Shown: positions 25,183-35,001, numbered from the stretch's first letter. The stretch is 64,000 bases of DNA from UBA4285 sp050944355 (GCA_050944355.1 JBMNQX010000009.1:17831-81830); one strand, 5' to 3'. Notes: generated by a model from the letters alone, not told the origin. Program-made: numbers and translations.

Positions 25183-25276
25183 ATCACCGGCAATTGGCCG
25201 CCGCGGCTCACCCGGCCGACAACAGGCATCGGGGAAGTCTGTTTCTGGGAAGCCGCGGATTTGCCGCTGAAAACAG

Positions 25277-25306
25277 TTGACATTTTCTTTGGCTTTAGTG
25301 TATCAT
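25277..25306 (+). promoter_or_regulatory. Promoter of iscS-cysK
   Basis: TTGACA (25277-25282) and TATCAT (25301-25306), 18-base spacer, in an AT-rich stretch. Confidence 0.7.
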
Positions 25307-25312
25307 TCAGAT

Positions 25313-25344
25313 ATTCCTACTAATCATACTTAACAAGTAGGAAT
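25313..25344. promoter_or_regulatory. Inverted repeat, probable IscR/Rrf2 operator
   Basis: ATTCCTACT and AGTAGGAAT are perfect 9-base arms 14 bases apart, with ATACTTAAC between. The 'ATACTT....AGTAGGAAT' pattern resembles Rrf2-type operators reported in Firmicutes. It lies just after the -10 box, where bound repressor would block transcription. Confidence 0.65.
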
Positions 25345-25380
25345 AAGCAAAAGCGCAGCAGGAAAGGGAGAGCATCTGTT

Positions 25381-26526
25381 TTGATTTACCTGGACAACGC
25401 GGCGACGACAGCGGTTCTGCCGGAAGTACTCGAGAAGATGAAGCCATTTTTCATGGAAGACTTCGCAAATCCGGCCGCTCTCTACGCGCCGGCGAGAGCG
25501 GCGGGGGCTGCAGTGGAAGAGAGCCGGCAGATCATCGCCGGGACGCTGGGCGCCGGACCGGACGAGATTTATTTCACCTCCGGCGGGAGCGAGTCGGACA
25601 ACTGGGCGGTCAAGGCCGTGAGCATAGCTGCCGGACAGAGCGATAAGCGGCGGATCATCACGTCGGCGATCGAACACCCGGCCATCATCAACACCTGCCG
25701 GTTCCTTGCGAGGCAGGGCTTTCCCGTGACGTACTTACCGGCAGACGCTGCCGGCCGGGTGGACCCGGAAGAGCTCGAAAAGAGCATCGGGGACGACACC
25801 TGTCTGGTGTCCGTCATGACGGCCAACAACGAGACGGGTGTAATCCAGCCGGTCAGGGAACTCTGTCAGATCGCGCACAGGCACGGCGCGCTCTTTCACA
25901 CCGACGCGGTGCAGGCTTACGGCCATATCCCGCTTGACGTAAAGGATCTTGGCGTCGATTTTCTGAGCGCTTCCGGGCACAAGTTTCACGGGCCCAAGGG
26001 CGTGGGCTTTCTGTACATCCGCAGGGGAGTTTCGGTCGGCCCGCTGATTCACGGCGGATCGCAGGAGAGAAACCGCAGGGCCGGGACGAGCAACGTGCCC
26101 GGCATCGTCGGAATGGGCGAAGCGGCGCGCATCGCGGCAGAAAACCTCACCGAGACTCAGGAAAAGGTTTCGCGTCTGAGGGATTATCTGATCCGGCGCG
26201 TGACGGATGAGATTCCGGGCACCCGGCTGACGGGCGGGCAGGCAGAAAGACTGCCGGGTCATGCGCATTTCTGTTTCCGCTCGCTTGACGGCGAGACGAT
26301 CCTGATTCTGCTCGATGAGCGGGGCATCTGCGCGTCGTCCGGTTCAGCCTGTACGACGGGCGCCGTGGAAGTATCGCATGTGCTGAGAGCGATGCGCGTC
26401 GACCCGGAATACATCCGCGGAGCCCTGAGACTGACGCTTTCCAGTCAGAACACAAAAGAAGAAACAGATAAAACCGTTGACGCTCTTAAGGAAATCACGG
26501 CGCGGCTATACGGCATGACGCTCTGA
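25381..26526 (+). CDS. iscS: Cysteine desulfurase IscS/NifS type
   Basis: 381 residues from a TTG start, ten bases after GGGAG. Motifs in order: YLDNAATT, SGGSESDNWAVK, SASGHKFHGPKG with the PLP lysine, and GICASSGSACTTG with the persulfide cysteine on its loop. It takes sulfur from cysteine for Fe-S clusters and tRNA thiolation. It is the second gene after iscR. No iscU scaffold follows; cysK does instead. Confidence 0.95.
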   Translation: MIYLDNAATTAVLPEVLEKMKPFFMEDFANPAALYAPARAAGAAVEESRQIIAGTLGAGPDEIYFTSGGSESDNWAVKAVSIAAGQSDKRRIITSAIEHPAIINTCRFLARQGFPVTYLPADAAGRVDPEELEKSIGDDTCLVSVMTANNETGVIQPVRELCQIAHRHGALFHTDAVQAYGHIPLDVKDLGVDFLSASGHKFHGPKGVGFLYIRRGVSVGPLIHGGSQERNRRAGTSNVPGIVGMGEAARIAAENLTETQEKVSRLRDYLIRRVTDEIPGTRLTGGQAERLPGHAHFCFRSLDGETILILLDERGICASSGSACTTGAVEVSHVLRAMRVDPEYIRGALRLTLSSQNTKEETDKTVDALKEITARLYGMTL

Positions 26527-26603
26527 GCGCGCCTGACAAATGCAGTAAATATTACCGGACAATACCGGTGTTTTGGGAAAACCCAAAGAAAGGACAGGAC
26601 AGT

Positions 26604-27536
26604 ATGGCAAAGATTTACAACTCTGCGGCGGAACTCATCGGAAAGACACCTCTTGTGCGCCTGGCGCACATCGAGAAGGAATACGGCACAAAGGCAAGGA
26701 TTCTCGCAAAGCTCGAGTATTTCAATCCGTCCGGCAGCGCCAAGGACCGCATCGCGCTGGAGATGATTGAAGACGCGGAGCGCAGAGGCGTGATCAAGCC
26801 GGGCGCGACCATCATTGAGCCGACATCCGGCAACACCGGCATCGGGCTGGCGTCCATCGCGGCGGCAAAGGGATACAAAGCTGTCATCGTGATGCCGGAT
26901 ACGATGTCAGTCGAGAGAAGAAATATCATAAAGGCGTACGGCGCAGAAATCGTTCTCACGGATGGTGCAAAGGGAATGAAAGGCGCGATTGCCAGGGCGG
27001 AGGAACTGCAGAAGGAGACCCCGAACAGTTTCATCCCGTCCCAGTTCACGAACCCGGCAAACCCGGCCGCCCATGAAAAGACAACCGGCCCGGAGATCTG
27101 GGAGGACACCGACGGGAAGGTTGACGCATTTGTCAGCGGTATCGGAACCGGCGGCACGATCACCGGAACCGGGCGCTATCTCAAGAAGATGAATCCGAAG
27201 ATTCAGATTCTGGCCGTCGAGCCGGCCACGTCTCCGGTTCTGACGAAGGGCACGGCCGGCCCGCACAAGATTCAGGGCATCGGCGCCGGCTTCGTACCGG
27301 AAACGCTTGACACGAAGATTTATGACGAAGTTTTCGACATCGAGAACGAGGACAGCTTCACGGTGGCCAAGGATGTCGCAAAACACGAGGGAATTCTCGT
27401 CGGCATCAGCTCAGGCGCTGCTCTGAAGGCCGGCATCGAGTGGGCGAAGCGCCCGGAAAACGAAGGCAAGACCGTCGTCGTATTCCTTCCGGACAGCGGC
27501 GACCGCTACTATTCAACGGCTCTCTTCGAGAACTGA
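26604..27536 (+). CDS. cysK: Cysteine synthase A (O-acetylserine sulfhydrylase)
   Basis: 310 residues; start at 26604 follows AGGACAGGAC. PLP-binding NPSGSAKDRIAL, TSGNTGIGLA, the phosphate loop SGIGTGGTITGTG and the C-terminal VFLPDSGDRYYST are all present. It makes cysteine from O-acetylserine and sulfide. Placed after iscS, it would resupply the cysteine that IscS uses. Its last 24 bases overlap the convergent MATE gene. The 77-base gap before it holds two small hairpins (ACCGG/CCGGT and TTTGGG/CCCAAA) of unclear role. Confidence 0.95.
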   Translation: MAKIYNSAAELIGKTPLVRLAHIEKEYGTKARILAKLEYFNPSGSAKDRIALEMIEDAERRGVIKPGATIIEPTSGNTGIGLASIAAAKGYKAVIVMPDTMSVERRNIIKAYGAEIVLTDGAKGMKGAIARAEELQKETPNSFIPSQFTNPANPAAHEKTTGPEIWEDTDGKVDAFVSGIGTGGTITGTGRYLKKMNPKIQILAVEPATSPVLTKGTAGPHKIQGIGAGFVPETLDTKIYDEVFDIENEDSFTVAKDVAKHEGILVGISSGAALKAGIEWAKRPENEGKTVVVFLPDSGDRYYSTALFEN

Positions 27537-28880
27537 ACCCTTGGCACGGGCCTGGATCGATTTCCAGGTCCGGCTTCTGAAAAATAACAGAGCTACAAAC
27601 ATTCCGGCGACAAAGCTGATGGATACCCCCGCGCTCACGTAATGACCGTCTCCGAAAAGGGCGATCATCCATGACACGGGGATTCTTACTGCCCAGAGCA
27701 TAAAAAGGCTGATAAATGTCGAGAATTTCACGCGCCCGAGTCCGTTGGCGAGATTGATGATGCAGTTGAGCACGCCGTAGCACCAGTGGAACGGGAGCTG
27801 GAGGTGAAGGCAGAGAACGGCCCAGTGCGTAACCGTGGCATCGTCTGTGAACAGCCCGGCGAGCGGGCCTGACAGAAAGTAGAGAACGGCGGAGATGGAA
27901 ATGGTGACGGCCGAGCTGACGAGGATGATGGAACGCGCCCCTCTGACGATTCTCTCCGGGTTGTCCGCGCCCGCGTTCTGCCCGGTGAATGTCGACATGG
28001 CGCTTGAGAATGAGTTCAGCGTGATTCCGATGAGACTTGATATCTTCCCGGCGATCGAAGCTCCGGCCATGAAATCGGCGCCCTGCAGGTTGACAGCCGA
28101 CTGCAGCGCGACGTGTCCGATCGAGTACAGGGAATTGTTGAGTCCCAGCGGCAGACCGTAGGCGAGAATGGAGCGCACCGCCTTTTTGTCCGGTCGGCAG
28201 GGAAGAACCTGAAAGCCGATATCCGGGTATTTCCGGTGGATGTACAGTATGGTTGCGGCCCAGGCGGCGTACATCGATATCGTGGTGGCAGCCGCGGCGC
28301 CCCCGACGTCGAGCCCGAGGCCGGCGACGAAGACGATATCCAGTATGACGTTGGTCACGCTGGAGACCAGAAGGAAGTAGAACGTCGCGCCGCTGTCCCC
28401 CAGACCGCGCAGAATGCCGGCGTTCATGTTGTAGCCCATGTTGCCGGGCAGGCCGATGAATATGATGCTGGCGTAGATGACGGCGAGAGAAAATGTGGAG
28501 TCCGGCACCTGCATGAGGCGGAAGAGCGAAGGAACCAGGAGAACGCCGAGAACGGCGGTCGGGATGGAGATGATCCAGGTGAGCGTCCCGGAAGCCCTGA
28601 CTACATTTGTCACGCTCCTGACGTCCCGGCTGCCTGTGTACCGAGAGATCAGTATGGTCACTCCGGATCCGATGCCCATGAAGACGCCGAGGAAAATCTC
28701 GACGGGCTGGGAACTGGTTCCGACGGCGGCGATGGACAGCGTGCCGCAGAAGTTGCCGATGATCAGTGTGTCCACAGTCGTGTAGAGCTGCTGCAGAATG
28801 TTTGAGCCGATGATCGGCAGAGCAAACAGAACGACGAGGCGCAGAATCGGGCCCTGTGTCATGTCAAGTTTCTGATGCAT
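27513..28880 (-). CDS. MATE family efflux transporter
   Basis: 455 residues, start at 28880 after GGGAG. Twelve hydrophobic segments are readable, with N-terminal LVVLFALPIIGSNILQQLY, VDTLIIGNFCG and the family-typical 'GVFMGIGSGVTILISRY' and FTGQNAGADNPERI. MATE proteins export drugs or metabolites using sodium or proton gradients. Its 3' end overlaps cysK by 24 bases and no terminator separates them, so antisense interference between the two is possible. Confidence 0.92.
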   Translation of the reverse strand: MHQKLDMTQGPILRLVVLFALPIIGSNILQQLYTTVDTLIIGNFCGTLSIAAVGTSSQPVEIFLGVFMGIGSGVTILISRYTGSRDVRSVTNVVRASGTLTWIISIPTAVLGVLLVPSLFRLMQVPDSTFSLAVIYASIIFIGLPGNMGYNMNAGILRGLGDSGATFYFLLVSSVTNVILDIVFVAGLGLDVGGAAAATTISMYAAWAATILYIHRKYPDIGFQVLPCRPDKKAVRSILAYGLPLGLNNSLYSIGHVALQSAVNLQGADFMAGASIAGKISSLIGITLNSFSSAMSTFTGQNAGADNPERIVRGARSIILVSSAVTISISAVLYFLSGPLAGLFTDDATVTHWAVLCLHLQLPFHWCYGVLNCIINLANGLGRVKFSTFISLFMLWAVRIPVSWMIALFGDGHYVSAGVSISFVAGMFVALLFFRSRTWKSIQARAKGSVLEESR

Positions 28881-29069
28881 ACATACGTCTCCCTGTGTCA
28901 ACCCCAAAATCGTCCCTATACCATAGCACGACCGGCGGCAAAGTCAAGAGAAATCCGGGAGAAAAATTTCTTCCCTGACAAGTAGAGATTGCGGCCTGTT
29001 CCGTCTATAATGAAAAAAGAACGAGCCGCTTATTTATAAGCGGACGAAGGAGCGAAAGGAAGCAATGAA

Positions 29070-29801
29070 ATGGCAAAACCACTAGTTTGGGGGCACAGAG
29101 GTGCCAGCGGCATGTATCCGGAGAACACGATTCTCGCTTTTAAAAAAGCGGCCGGGATGGGTGCGGACGGCGTCGAGCTCGACGTTCAGCTGACAAAGGA
29201 CGGAAAGCTGATTGTCATCCACGACGAGAAGGTTGACCGCACGACGAACGGCCACGGATGGGTGAAGGATCTGACGTTTGACGAGATCCGCGCACTCGAC
29301 GCGTCGAAGACGCATCCGGAAGCCGGACCGTGCCAGATTCCGACCATGCGCGAGGTGTTCGAGGCCCTGAAGGACACAGGCCTGACGATCAACATCGAGC
29401 TGAAGACCAGCGTTTATTTCTATCCGGGCATCGAAAAGATGACGGTCGATCTGGCGCATGAGTGCGGCTTCGAGGACCGCGTGATCTATTCTTCGTTCAA
29501 TCACTACTCGATTCTTGAAATCCAGAAGCTGGATCCGAAGGCGAAGACAGCGTTTCTGTACGGCGACGGTCCGCTCGACATGCCGCAGTACGGAAAGAAG
29601 CACGGAGTAGACGCCCTGCATCCGGCTCTTTACGGCCTGCAGTATCCGAATTTTATGGAAGACTGCCGCAAGCTCGGACTGGATGTCAACGTGTGGACGG
29701 TAAACGAAGAAGAGGATATCCGTATGTGCAAGAAGGCCGGTGTGCATGCCATCATCGGAAACTATCCGGACAGAATCCGCCGGATCGTCGACGAGGCGTG
29801 A
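29070..29801 (+). CDS. Glycerophosphodiester phosphodiesterase (GDPD)
   Basis: 243 residues behind GGAGCGAAAGGA. The catalytic GDPD motifs are clear: WGHRGASGMYPENTILAF, ADGVELDVQLTKDG with metal ligands, and VIHDEKVDRTTNG. No signal peptide, so cytoplasmic, of the UgpQ type. It splits glycerophosphodiesters into glycerol 3-phosphate and an alcohol. A CCGCTTA/TAAGCGG hairpin lies in its leader near 29027-29044, just before the ribosome site. Confidence 0.95.
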   Translation: MAKPLVWGHRGASGMYPENTILAFKKAAGMGADGVELDVQLTKDGKLIVIHDEKVDRTTNGHGWVKDLTFDEIRALDASKTHPEAGPCQIPTMREVFEALKDTGLTINIELKTSVYFYPGIEKMTVDLAHECGFEDRVIYSSFNHYSILEIQKLDPKAKTAFLYGDGPLDMPQYGKKHGVDALHPALYGLQYPNFMEDCRKLGLDVNVWTVNEEEDIRMCKKAGVHAIIGNYPDRIRRIVDEA

Positions 29802-29889
29802 GAGGCAGACGACGGGCGGAATGCGGCGCACGGCTGACTGCCTTCATCTGACCTGAGAGCGGACGGCTGCCCTGAAACAGGAACGGCTG

Positions 29890-29942
29890 GGGGCTGCTGC
29901 ATTCAGTGCTGATAAGCATTAATGCAGCAGCCCCTTGTTTTT
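29890..29942 (+). terminator. Rho-independent terminator after the GDPD gene
   Basis: GGGGCTGCTGCATT pairs with AATGCAGCAGCCCC around a longer loop, followed by TTGTTTTTA. It shares its stem with the terminator at 16493. Confidence 0.95.
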
Positions 29943-29959
29943 ATATATGAGGAGTTTAC

Positions 29960-31108
29960 ATGAAATTTGCGCATTTATCGGATCTGCACTTGGGAATCCG
30001 CATGAACGGCCTTTCTCTTGTCGAAGATCAGGTCTACATTCTGAAGGAAATTGTCGGCATCCTGAGGGAAGAAGATGTCGACGCGGTGCTGATCGCGGGC
30101 GATATCTACGATTCGTCCCAGCCGTCGGCTGAAACGGTCAGCCTGTACTCTGATTTTCTGGAAGACTTGTGCGGCCTGAACCGGCCGGTTCTGATCACGC
30201 CCGGCAATCACGACAGCGCGGCCCGGCTCTCGTACGCGAGCGGCGTCCTTTCGCGCCAGAAGATCTTCATCGCGCCGGCCTATGACGGGCAGCTGCATCA
30301 GGTGACGCTGGAAGACGGGTACGGCCCCGTGGTTTTTACAATGCTGCCGTTTCTCACGATCTTTCAGGTCCGCCCGTACATGGACAGGCGGCCGGAGAAC
30401 TGGTCAGAGGCAGTAAAGGCGGTGCTCGACACGAAGCCGCTCGACCGCTCTGTGCGCAATGTCTGCCTGACTCATCAGTTCATCACGTATCAGAACATCT
30501 ACGACGGGTACCGCCTGCCGGTGGAACAGGGCGGCCTGAACAACGTTGACGTCTCTGTCTACGACGGATTTGACTATGTGGCCGCCGGACACGTGCACCG
30601 TCCGGAAAAAATCGGGCCGAAAGAAACAGTCCGCTACAGCGGATCTCCGCTCGTGTACACGTCCGGAAACATCGCGAATGGAACTTCCGTGCCGATTGTG
30701 ACCCTCGGCGCTCCCGGCAGCGCCCCGCAGATCCGCCTGCGCACACTCACCCCTCTGCACCCGGTGCGCGCCGTGAAGTCAGATTTCAGCACACTCATGA
30801 CAAATGGAGAAAAAACAGGCGGCAGCGCCGATTACCTGTACGTGACGCTCACGGATGAGGCGCCGGTATCCGACGGTATGAACCGGCTGCGCTCATTTTT
30901 CCCCAACATCGTATCGCTTTCCTATCCGCAGCTTCATCCCGACTCTCTGGAACAGGATACCGGAAGCCGCCTCGAGGGCAAGACGCCGGAGGAACTGACG
31001 GCAGAATTTTTCGCCCGGTTTTCGCCGGACGGACAGCTGCGCGAGGACAGAAAAGAGTATCTGGACAGCATTTTCCGTGAGATCCGGGAAGAGGAGGGAG
31101 ACGCATGA
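29960..31108 (+). CDS. sbcD: Exonuclease subunit SbcD
   Basis: 382 residues behind GAGGAG. The metallophosphatase motifs are HLSDLHLG, IAGDIYD, TPGNHDS, CLTHQF and AAGHVHRPE. SbcD is the Mre11-like nuclease that, with SbcC, cuts DNA hairpins and blocked ends. The last four bases overlap the sbcC start (ATGA), so the two subunits are translationally coupled. Confidence 0.95.
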   Translation: MKFAHLSDLHLGIRMNGLSLVEDQVYILKEIVGILREEDVDAVLIAGDIYDSSQPSAETVSLYSDFLEDLCGLNRPVLITPGNHDSAARLSYASGVLSRQKIFIAPAYDGQLHQVTLEDGYGPVVFTMLPFLTIFQVRPYMDRRPENWSEAVKAVLDTKPLDRSVRNVCLTHQFITYQNIYDGYRLPVEQGGLNNVDVSVYDGFDYVAAGHVHRPEKIGPKETVRYSGSPLVYTSGNIANGTSVPIVTLGAPGSAPQIRLRTLTPLHPVRAVKSDFSTLMTNGEKTGGSADYLYVTLTDEAPVSDGMNRLRSFFPNIVSLSYPQLHPDSLEQDTGSRLEGKTPEELTAEFFARFSPDGQLREDRKEYLDSIFREIREEEGDA

Positions 31109-33900
31109 AACCGATAAGACTGACATTTCAGGCATTTGAGTCGTATGCGGGCTCTCAGACGATAGATTTCGAGAAACTGCTGGGCGGCAGAAACGGTCTG
31201 TTTCTGATATCCGGCAAGACCGGCGCCGGCAAGACGGCGATCTTTGACGCGATGACGTTTGCGCTGTTCGGCGTGACGTGCAGCGAGGGCCGTCAGGGCG
31301 GCCAGGTCCGGTGCCAGTACGCCCCGTGGGAGACGGAGACGCGTGTGAGCCTTGTGTTTGAACTCGCGGGACGGGAGTATGAAATCACGCGCACGCCGCG
31401 CTACCTGATGCCCAAAAAACGCGGCAGCGGCATGACCGAACACATCGCCACGGCCGAGCTGCGCGAGACAGAAGGTGGGATGGCTGCCATATCGCGCAAG
31501 GAGCAGGTGGACAAGAAAGTCCAGGAACTGCTCGGCATGGACGAAAAACAGTTCACGCAGATTGTGCTGCTCGCGCAGGGCCGGTTCATGACGTTCCTGA
31601 CGTCCGGCACGAGTGAAAAAATGAAAATCTTCCGGGGCCTCTTTCACACGGAAATGTACGACAGCGTGAAAAGGCGGATCGTGGCCGACGAGGCGAAGAC
31701 AGAGGAGGATTACGGGCGCAGTGCGGCGCAGTACTGCAGCAGACTTTCCGCCGCGAAAATCCCGGGCGAAAATCACCCGCAGCTCTCCTCTGCCATAGAA
31801 CGCGCTTCCATGGCAAATGTGCCCGAAGACCTTTCCCTCCCGCAGAACGAGCTGCAGGAAGTAATCCGGGAAGACGAGACAAGAATTTCGGAACTGAGAG
31901 AGACAGGCAGACGTCTGAGATCGCAGCGGGACACTCTCACCCGGCGGAAAACCGAGAAAGAAAAACAGCTCGCGGAGTTTCAGACACTGGAAAAACTGGA
32001 AAAGCAGTGCGAAGCAAAACAGATGTCTGCGGACGCGGCCAAAAAGACACTGGACGCGCTGCTCACGGATGAGGCGGAAAACAGACGGAAAAGCATCGCG
32101 GGACAGCTCACAAGACTGACCGATCAGTTCAGCCGCTATCAGGAACTCGATGCGGCAGTATCGGAGTTTCAGAAGGCAGGCAAAAATCTTGCGGCTCTTC
32201 AGGCCCGGCAGAAAAAATTTGCCGAAGAGGCCGCGGCCGCGAGAGAAAGACTGAACGCCGCAAGGCAGGAGTCGCAGCAGCTTTCCGACGCCCAGGCGGC
32301 GCTGGGGAAGGCGGCTCTTGCGCTGCAGCAGGCACTGCAGCGGGAAGAGCTTCTCAAAGAAGTGAGCGCGAAAGAAAATGCATTTGCCAGGGCGTCAGAA
32401 AGACGCAATGCGGCTCTTCGGGCATACAGAAGCGCTCAGAATGAGGCGGACGCCCGGCAGCGCGAAGCGTCAGAGTACGCGAAAGCTTTCAACGCCAACA
32501 TCGCGGGCATTCTGGCGGCGGATCTTGAAGAGAACACACCCTGCCCCGTGTGCGGCGCGCTTCATCACCCGCACCCGGCGGAACTTCGCGGGACGCAGAC
32601 AGATCTGAACGAGAAGACGCGGGATGAAAAGAAAGACCGCGCGGAAAAAGCGGCTGACAGGGCCGCAAAGCTTTCCCGGGAGGCCGGTGAGGCCGGCGCT
32701 CTCATGGAAGCAGCCGGGAAAAATGTCCGGGAAGCCAGAGACAAGGCGGGGCTTGCCCGGGAAGCGCCGCTCCTGCCGGCGCTTAAGGCGGCAGCAGAAG
32801 CGGTGAGTCAGGCACAGAATGAGAAAACCAGTCAGGAAGCCCGGAACCGGCGCGCGCAGGAAGTGAACCGCGCAGTTGAGACTCTGCAGGAAAGCCTTGA
32901 TACTTTGATCGGGGAGCAGCAGAAAGCAGAGAGACAGACGGCCGAGGCACAGAGCCGGGCGGCTGCCGCCGAAGCCAAAAAGAATCAGATCGCGGCCGGG
33001 CTCACATTCCAAAGTCTGACCGCGGCCAGAAGAAAAGCGGGAGAACTTGCGGCCGCGCAGCAGGCGGAGGAGACTAAACTAAAGACTGCCAGAAGCGAGG
33101 CGCAGAGACAGAACGAGGAACTGGCCGCCGTTTCCGGCCGGCTGCAGGAGTACCGGGAACGGCTTGACGGAGTTGAGAAACCGGATCTGAGAGCGGAAGT
33201 GAAGGCACTTGAGGCCAATCAGGCCGAAATGGCCGAAAACGAAGACAAGCTGCAGGAAATCGCAGGCCGGAAGGCAGGCAACGAAGGGGTTCTTTCCGAT
33301 CTGAAAAATCTTTCCGAGCGGCTGACAAAGCAGAAAAAGCGTCTTGACATGCTGGCGCCGCTTGCGCGGGCGGCTTCGGGCGCCGGCCCGGACAAGCTGA
33401 GTCTTGAGACGTACGTGCAGCAGGTGTGGTTTGACAGGATGATTGCGCGGGCGAACAGGCGGCTGGAGAAAATCAGCGGCGGCGTCTACTATTTCAAGCG
33501 GGAAACAGAAGTGACCGGAGGCGGTTTTCACGGGCTCGATCTGTCGATCCTGGACCTGTATTCCGGAAAGACCCGCAGCGTGAACACGCTGTCGGGCGGC
33601 GAAAAATTCGAGGCGGCCCTGGCTCTGGCGCTGGGACTGTCCGACGTGGCCCAGGAGCAGGGCGGCGCGCACATCGAGGCGCTGTTCATCGACGAAGGCT
33701 TCGGGACGCTCGATCCGGACGCCATCAGTTCGGCCGTTGGCATTCTGAACGATCTTGCCCGCTCAAACCGCATGGTCGGCGTCATTTCCCATGTGGAAAC
33801 GCTGGAATCGATGATTCAGTATCAGATAGCGGTCACAAAGAGCTTCGACGGCAAGGGCGAAAAGGGCTCGCACCTGACGTTCACCGGCGCGAAACTCTGA
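31105..33900 (+). CDS. sbcC: Exonuclease subunit SbcC, ATPase
   Basis: 931 residues. Walker A GKTGAGKT is at 37-44, a zinc hook CPVC at 480-483 lies midway, and the C-terminus has the ABC signature LSGGEKFEAALALALGLSDV and Walker B ALFIDEGFGTLD. Between them are two long coiled-coil arms rich in Ala, Glu, Lys and Arg. This is the Rad50-like partner of SbcD. Length is somewhat shorter than E. coli SbcC (about 1050), with shorter arms. Confidence 0.95.
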   Translation: MKPIRLTFQAFESYAGSQTIDFEKLLGGRNGLFLISGKTGAGKTAIFDAMTFALFGVTCSEGRQGGQVRCQYAPWETETRVSLVFELAGREYEITRTPRYLMPKKRGSGMTEHIATAELRETEGGMAAISRKEQVDKKVQELLGMDEKQFTQIVLLAQGRFMTFLTSGTSEKMKIFRGLFHTEMYDSVKRRIVADEAKTEEDYGRSAAQYCSRLSAAKIPGENHPQLSSAIERASMANVPEDLSLPQNELQEVIREDETRISELRETGRRLRSQRDTLTRRKTEKEKQLAEFQTLEKLEKQCEAKQMSADAAKKTLDALLTDEAENRRKSIAGQLTRLTDQFSRYQELDAAVSEFQKAGKNLAALQARQKKFAEEAAAARERLNAARQESQQLSDAQAALGKAALALQQALQREELLKEVSAKENAFARASERRNAALRAYRSAQNEADARQREASEYAKAFNANIAGILAADLEENTPCPVCGALHHPHPAELRGTQTDLNEKTRDEKKDRAEKAADRAAKLSREAGEAGALMEAAGKNVREARDKAGLAREAPLLPALKAAAEAVSQAQNEKTSQEARNRRAQEVNRAVETLQESLDTLIGEQQKAERQTAEAQSRAAAAEAKKNQIAAGLTFQSLTAARRKAGELAAAQQAEETKLKTARSEAQRQNEELAAVSGRLQEYRERLDGVEKPDLRAEVKALEANQAEMAENEDKLQEIAGRKAGNEGVLSDLKNLSERLTKQKKRLDMLAPLARAASGAGPDKLSLETYVQQVWFDRMIARANRRLEKISGGVYYFKRETEVTGGGFHGLDLSILDLYSGKTRSVNTLSGGEKFEAALALALGLSDVAQEQGGAHIEALFIDEGFGTLDPDAISSAVGILNDLARSNRMVGVISHVETLESMIQYQIAVTKSFDGKGEKGSHLTFTGAKL

Positions 33901-33973
33901 GGTCTTTCGTCAGTATGACAAATAAACGCGGCATGCATTTGTGCATATTTTGCGGCAACAGAAGCAGTCTGAA

Positions 33974-34002
33974 TTGACAAACGAAAAAAACTGTTGTAAT
34001 AA
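33974..34002 (+). promoter_or_regulatory. Promoter of the ATP synthase operon
   Basis: TTGACA (33974-33979), 17 bases, TAATAA (33997-34002), 51 bases before the atpB start. No atpI gene is present upstream. Confidence 0.8.
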
Positions 34003-34053
34003 TCACCGTGAAAAGGAACAGACTGACAAGTCAAGGGAAAGGAGCTGCTGAAT

Positions 34054-34740
34054 GTGGACAGTCTGAGTCAGGAAATAACGGCTGAGCTGAATGTGGAAGA
34101 TGTCTTCACCATCCCGATTTTCGGCGGAATAGCCATACCTGAATCTCTTGTCGTGACGTGGGGCGTCATGGCTGTTTTAGTCATTCTTGCGCTGTGGCTC
34201 ACACATGACATGAAGGTAGATCACATTTCGAAGCGTCAGGCATTTGCCGAGTTTGCGGTGACGAAGCTCGAGACGCTGATCGGCAATGTGGTCGGCGAAA
34301 AAGGAAAGTGCTACGTTCCGTATCTTCTTACGGTTCTTCTGTATCTCGCGCTTTCCAATATCGTGGGGATTTTCGGATTCAAATCTCCCACGAAAGACAT
34401 CGGCGTCACCGCTTCTCTGGCGGTGATGAGCATTGTGCTGGTTGAAGCGGCCGGCATCCGCGCGAGGACGGTCAAGGGCTGGCTGAAGAGCTTCACAAAG
34501 CCGGTGGCGATCGTGACACCGATCAATATTCTCGAGGTGTTCACAAGACCGCTGTCGCTGTGCATGCGTCTTTTCGGCAATGTACTGGGTTCCTTCGTAA
34601 TCATGGAACTCATCAAGATGGTAGTGCCGGTTGTTCTTCCGGCGATTCTGAGTCTTTATTTTGATCTGTTCGACGGCATTCTGCAGGCCTATGTCTTTGT
34701 ATTTCTGACAGGTCTCTATATTCAGGACGCGATCGAATGA
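34054..34740 (+). CDS. atpB: F0F1 ATP synthase subunit a
   Basis: 228 residues from GTG 34054, nine bases after AGGAG. Five or six hydrophobic helices; the helix with LSLCMRLFGNVLGSFVIMEL contains the essential arginine that faces the c ring. Subunit a forms the ion half-channels in the membrane. First gene of the operon. Confidence 0.95.
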   Translation: MDSLSQEITAELNVEDVFTIPIFGGIAIPESLVVTWGVMAVLVILALWLTHDMKVDHISKRQAFAEFAVTKLETLIGNVVGEKGKCYVPYLLTVLLYLALSNIVGIFGFKSPTKDIGVTASLAVMSIVLVEAAGIRARTVKGWLKSFTKPVAIVTPINILEVFTRPLSLCMRLFGNVLGSFVIMELIKMVVPVVLPAILSLYFDLFDGILQAYVFVFLTGLYIQDAIE

Positions 34741-34760
34741 CGGAAAGGTAGGAAATTGAG

Positions 34761-34976
34761 ATGGTAGCACTTGGAGCAGGACTTGCGGTTCTCGGAGCAC
34801 TGGGAGCCGGCATTGGTATCGGTATAGCGACAGGCAAGGCGGCAGAGGCGGTTGCCAGACAGCCGGAGGCACAGGGAAAGATCAGCTCGACTCTGATCCT
34901 CGGATGCGCGCTCGCCGAGGCGACGGCTATTTACGGTTTCGTAATTGCGCTTCTGATCATCCTGATGCTTGGCTGA
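34761..34976 (+). CDS. atpE: F0F1 ATP synthase subunit c
   Basis: 71 residues, two membrane helices joined by the polar loop ARQPEAQGK. The ion-binding glutamate lies in CALAEATAIYG. In sodium-driven c subunits a glutamine in helix 1 (GVGQGYAAG) and a serine after the glutamate complete the site. Here these positions read GIGIGIATG and EA, so proton coupling is the better guess. Confidence 0.95.
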   Translation: MVALGAGLAVLGALGAGIGIGIATGKAAEAVARQPEAQGKISSTLILGCALAEATAIYGFVIALLIILMLG

Positions 34977-35001
34977 TCCTTTGCAGGAGGGCAGGACATA
35001 C

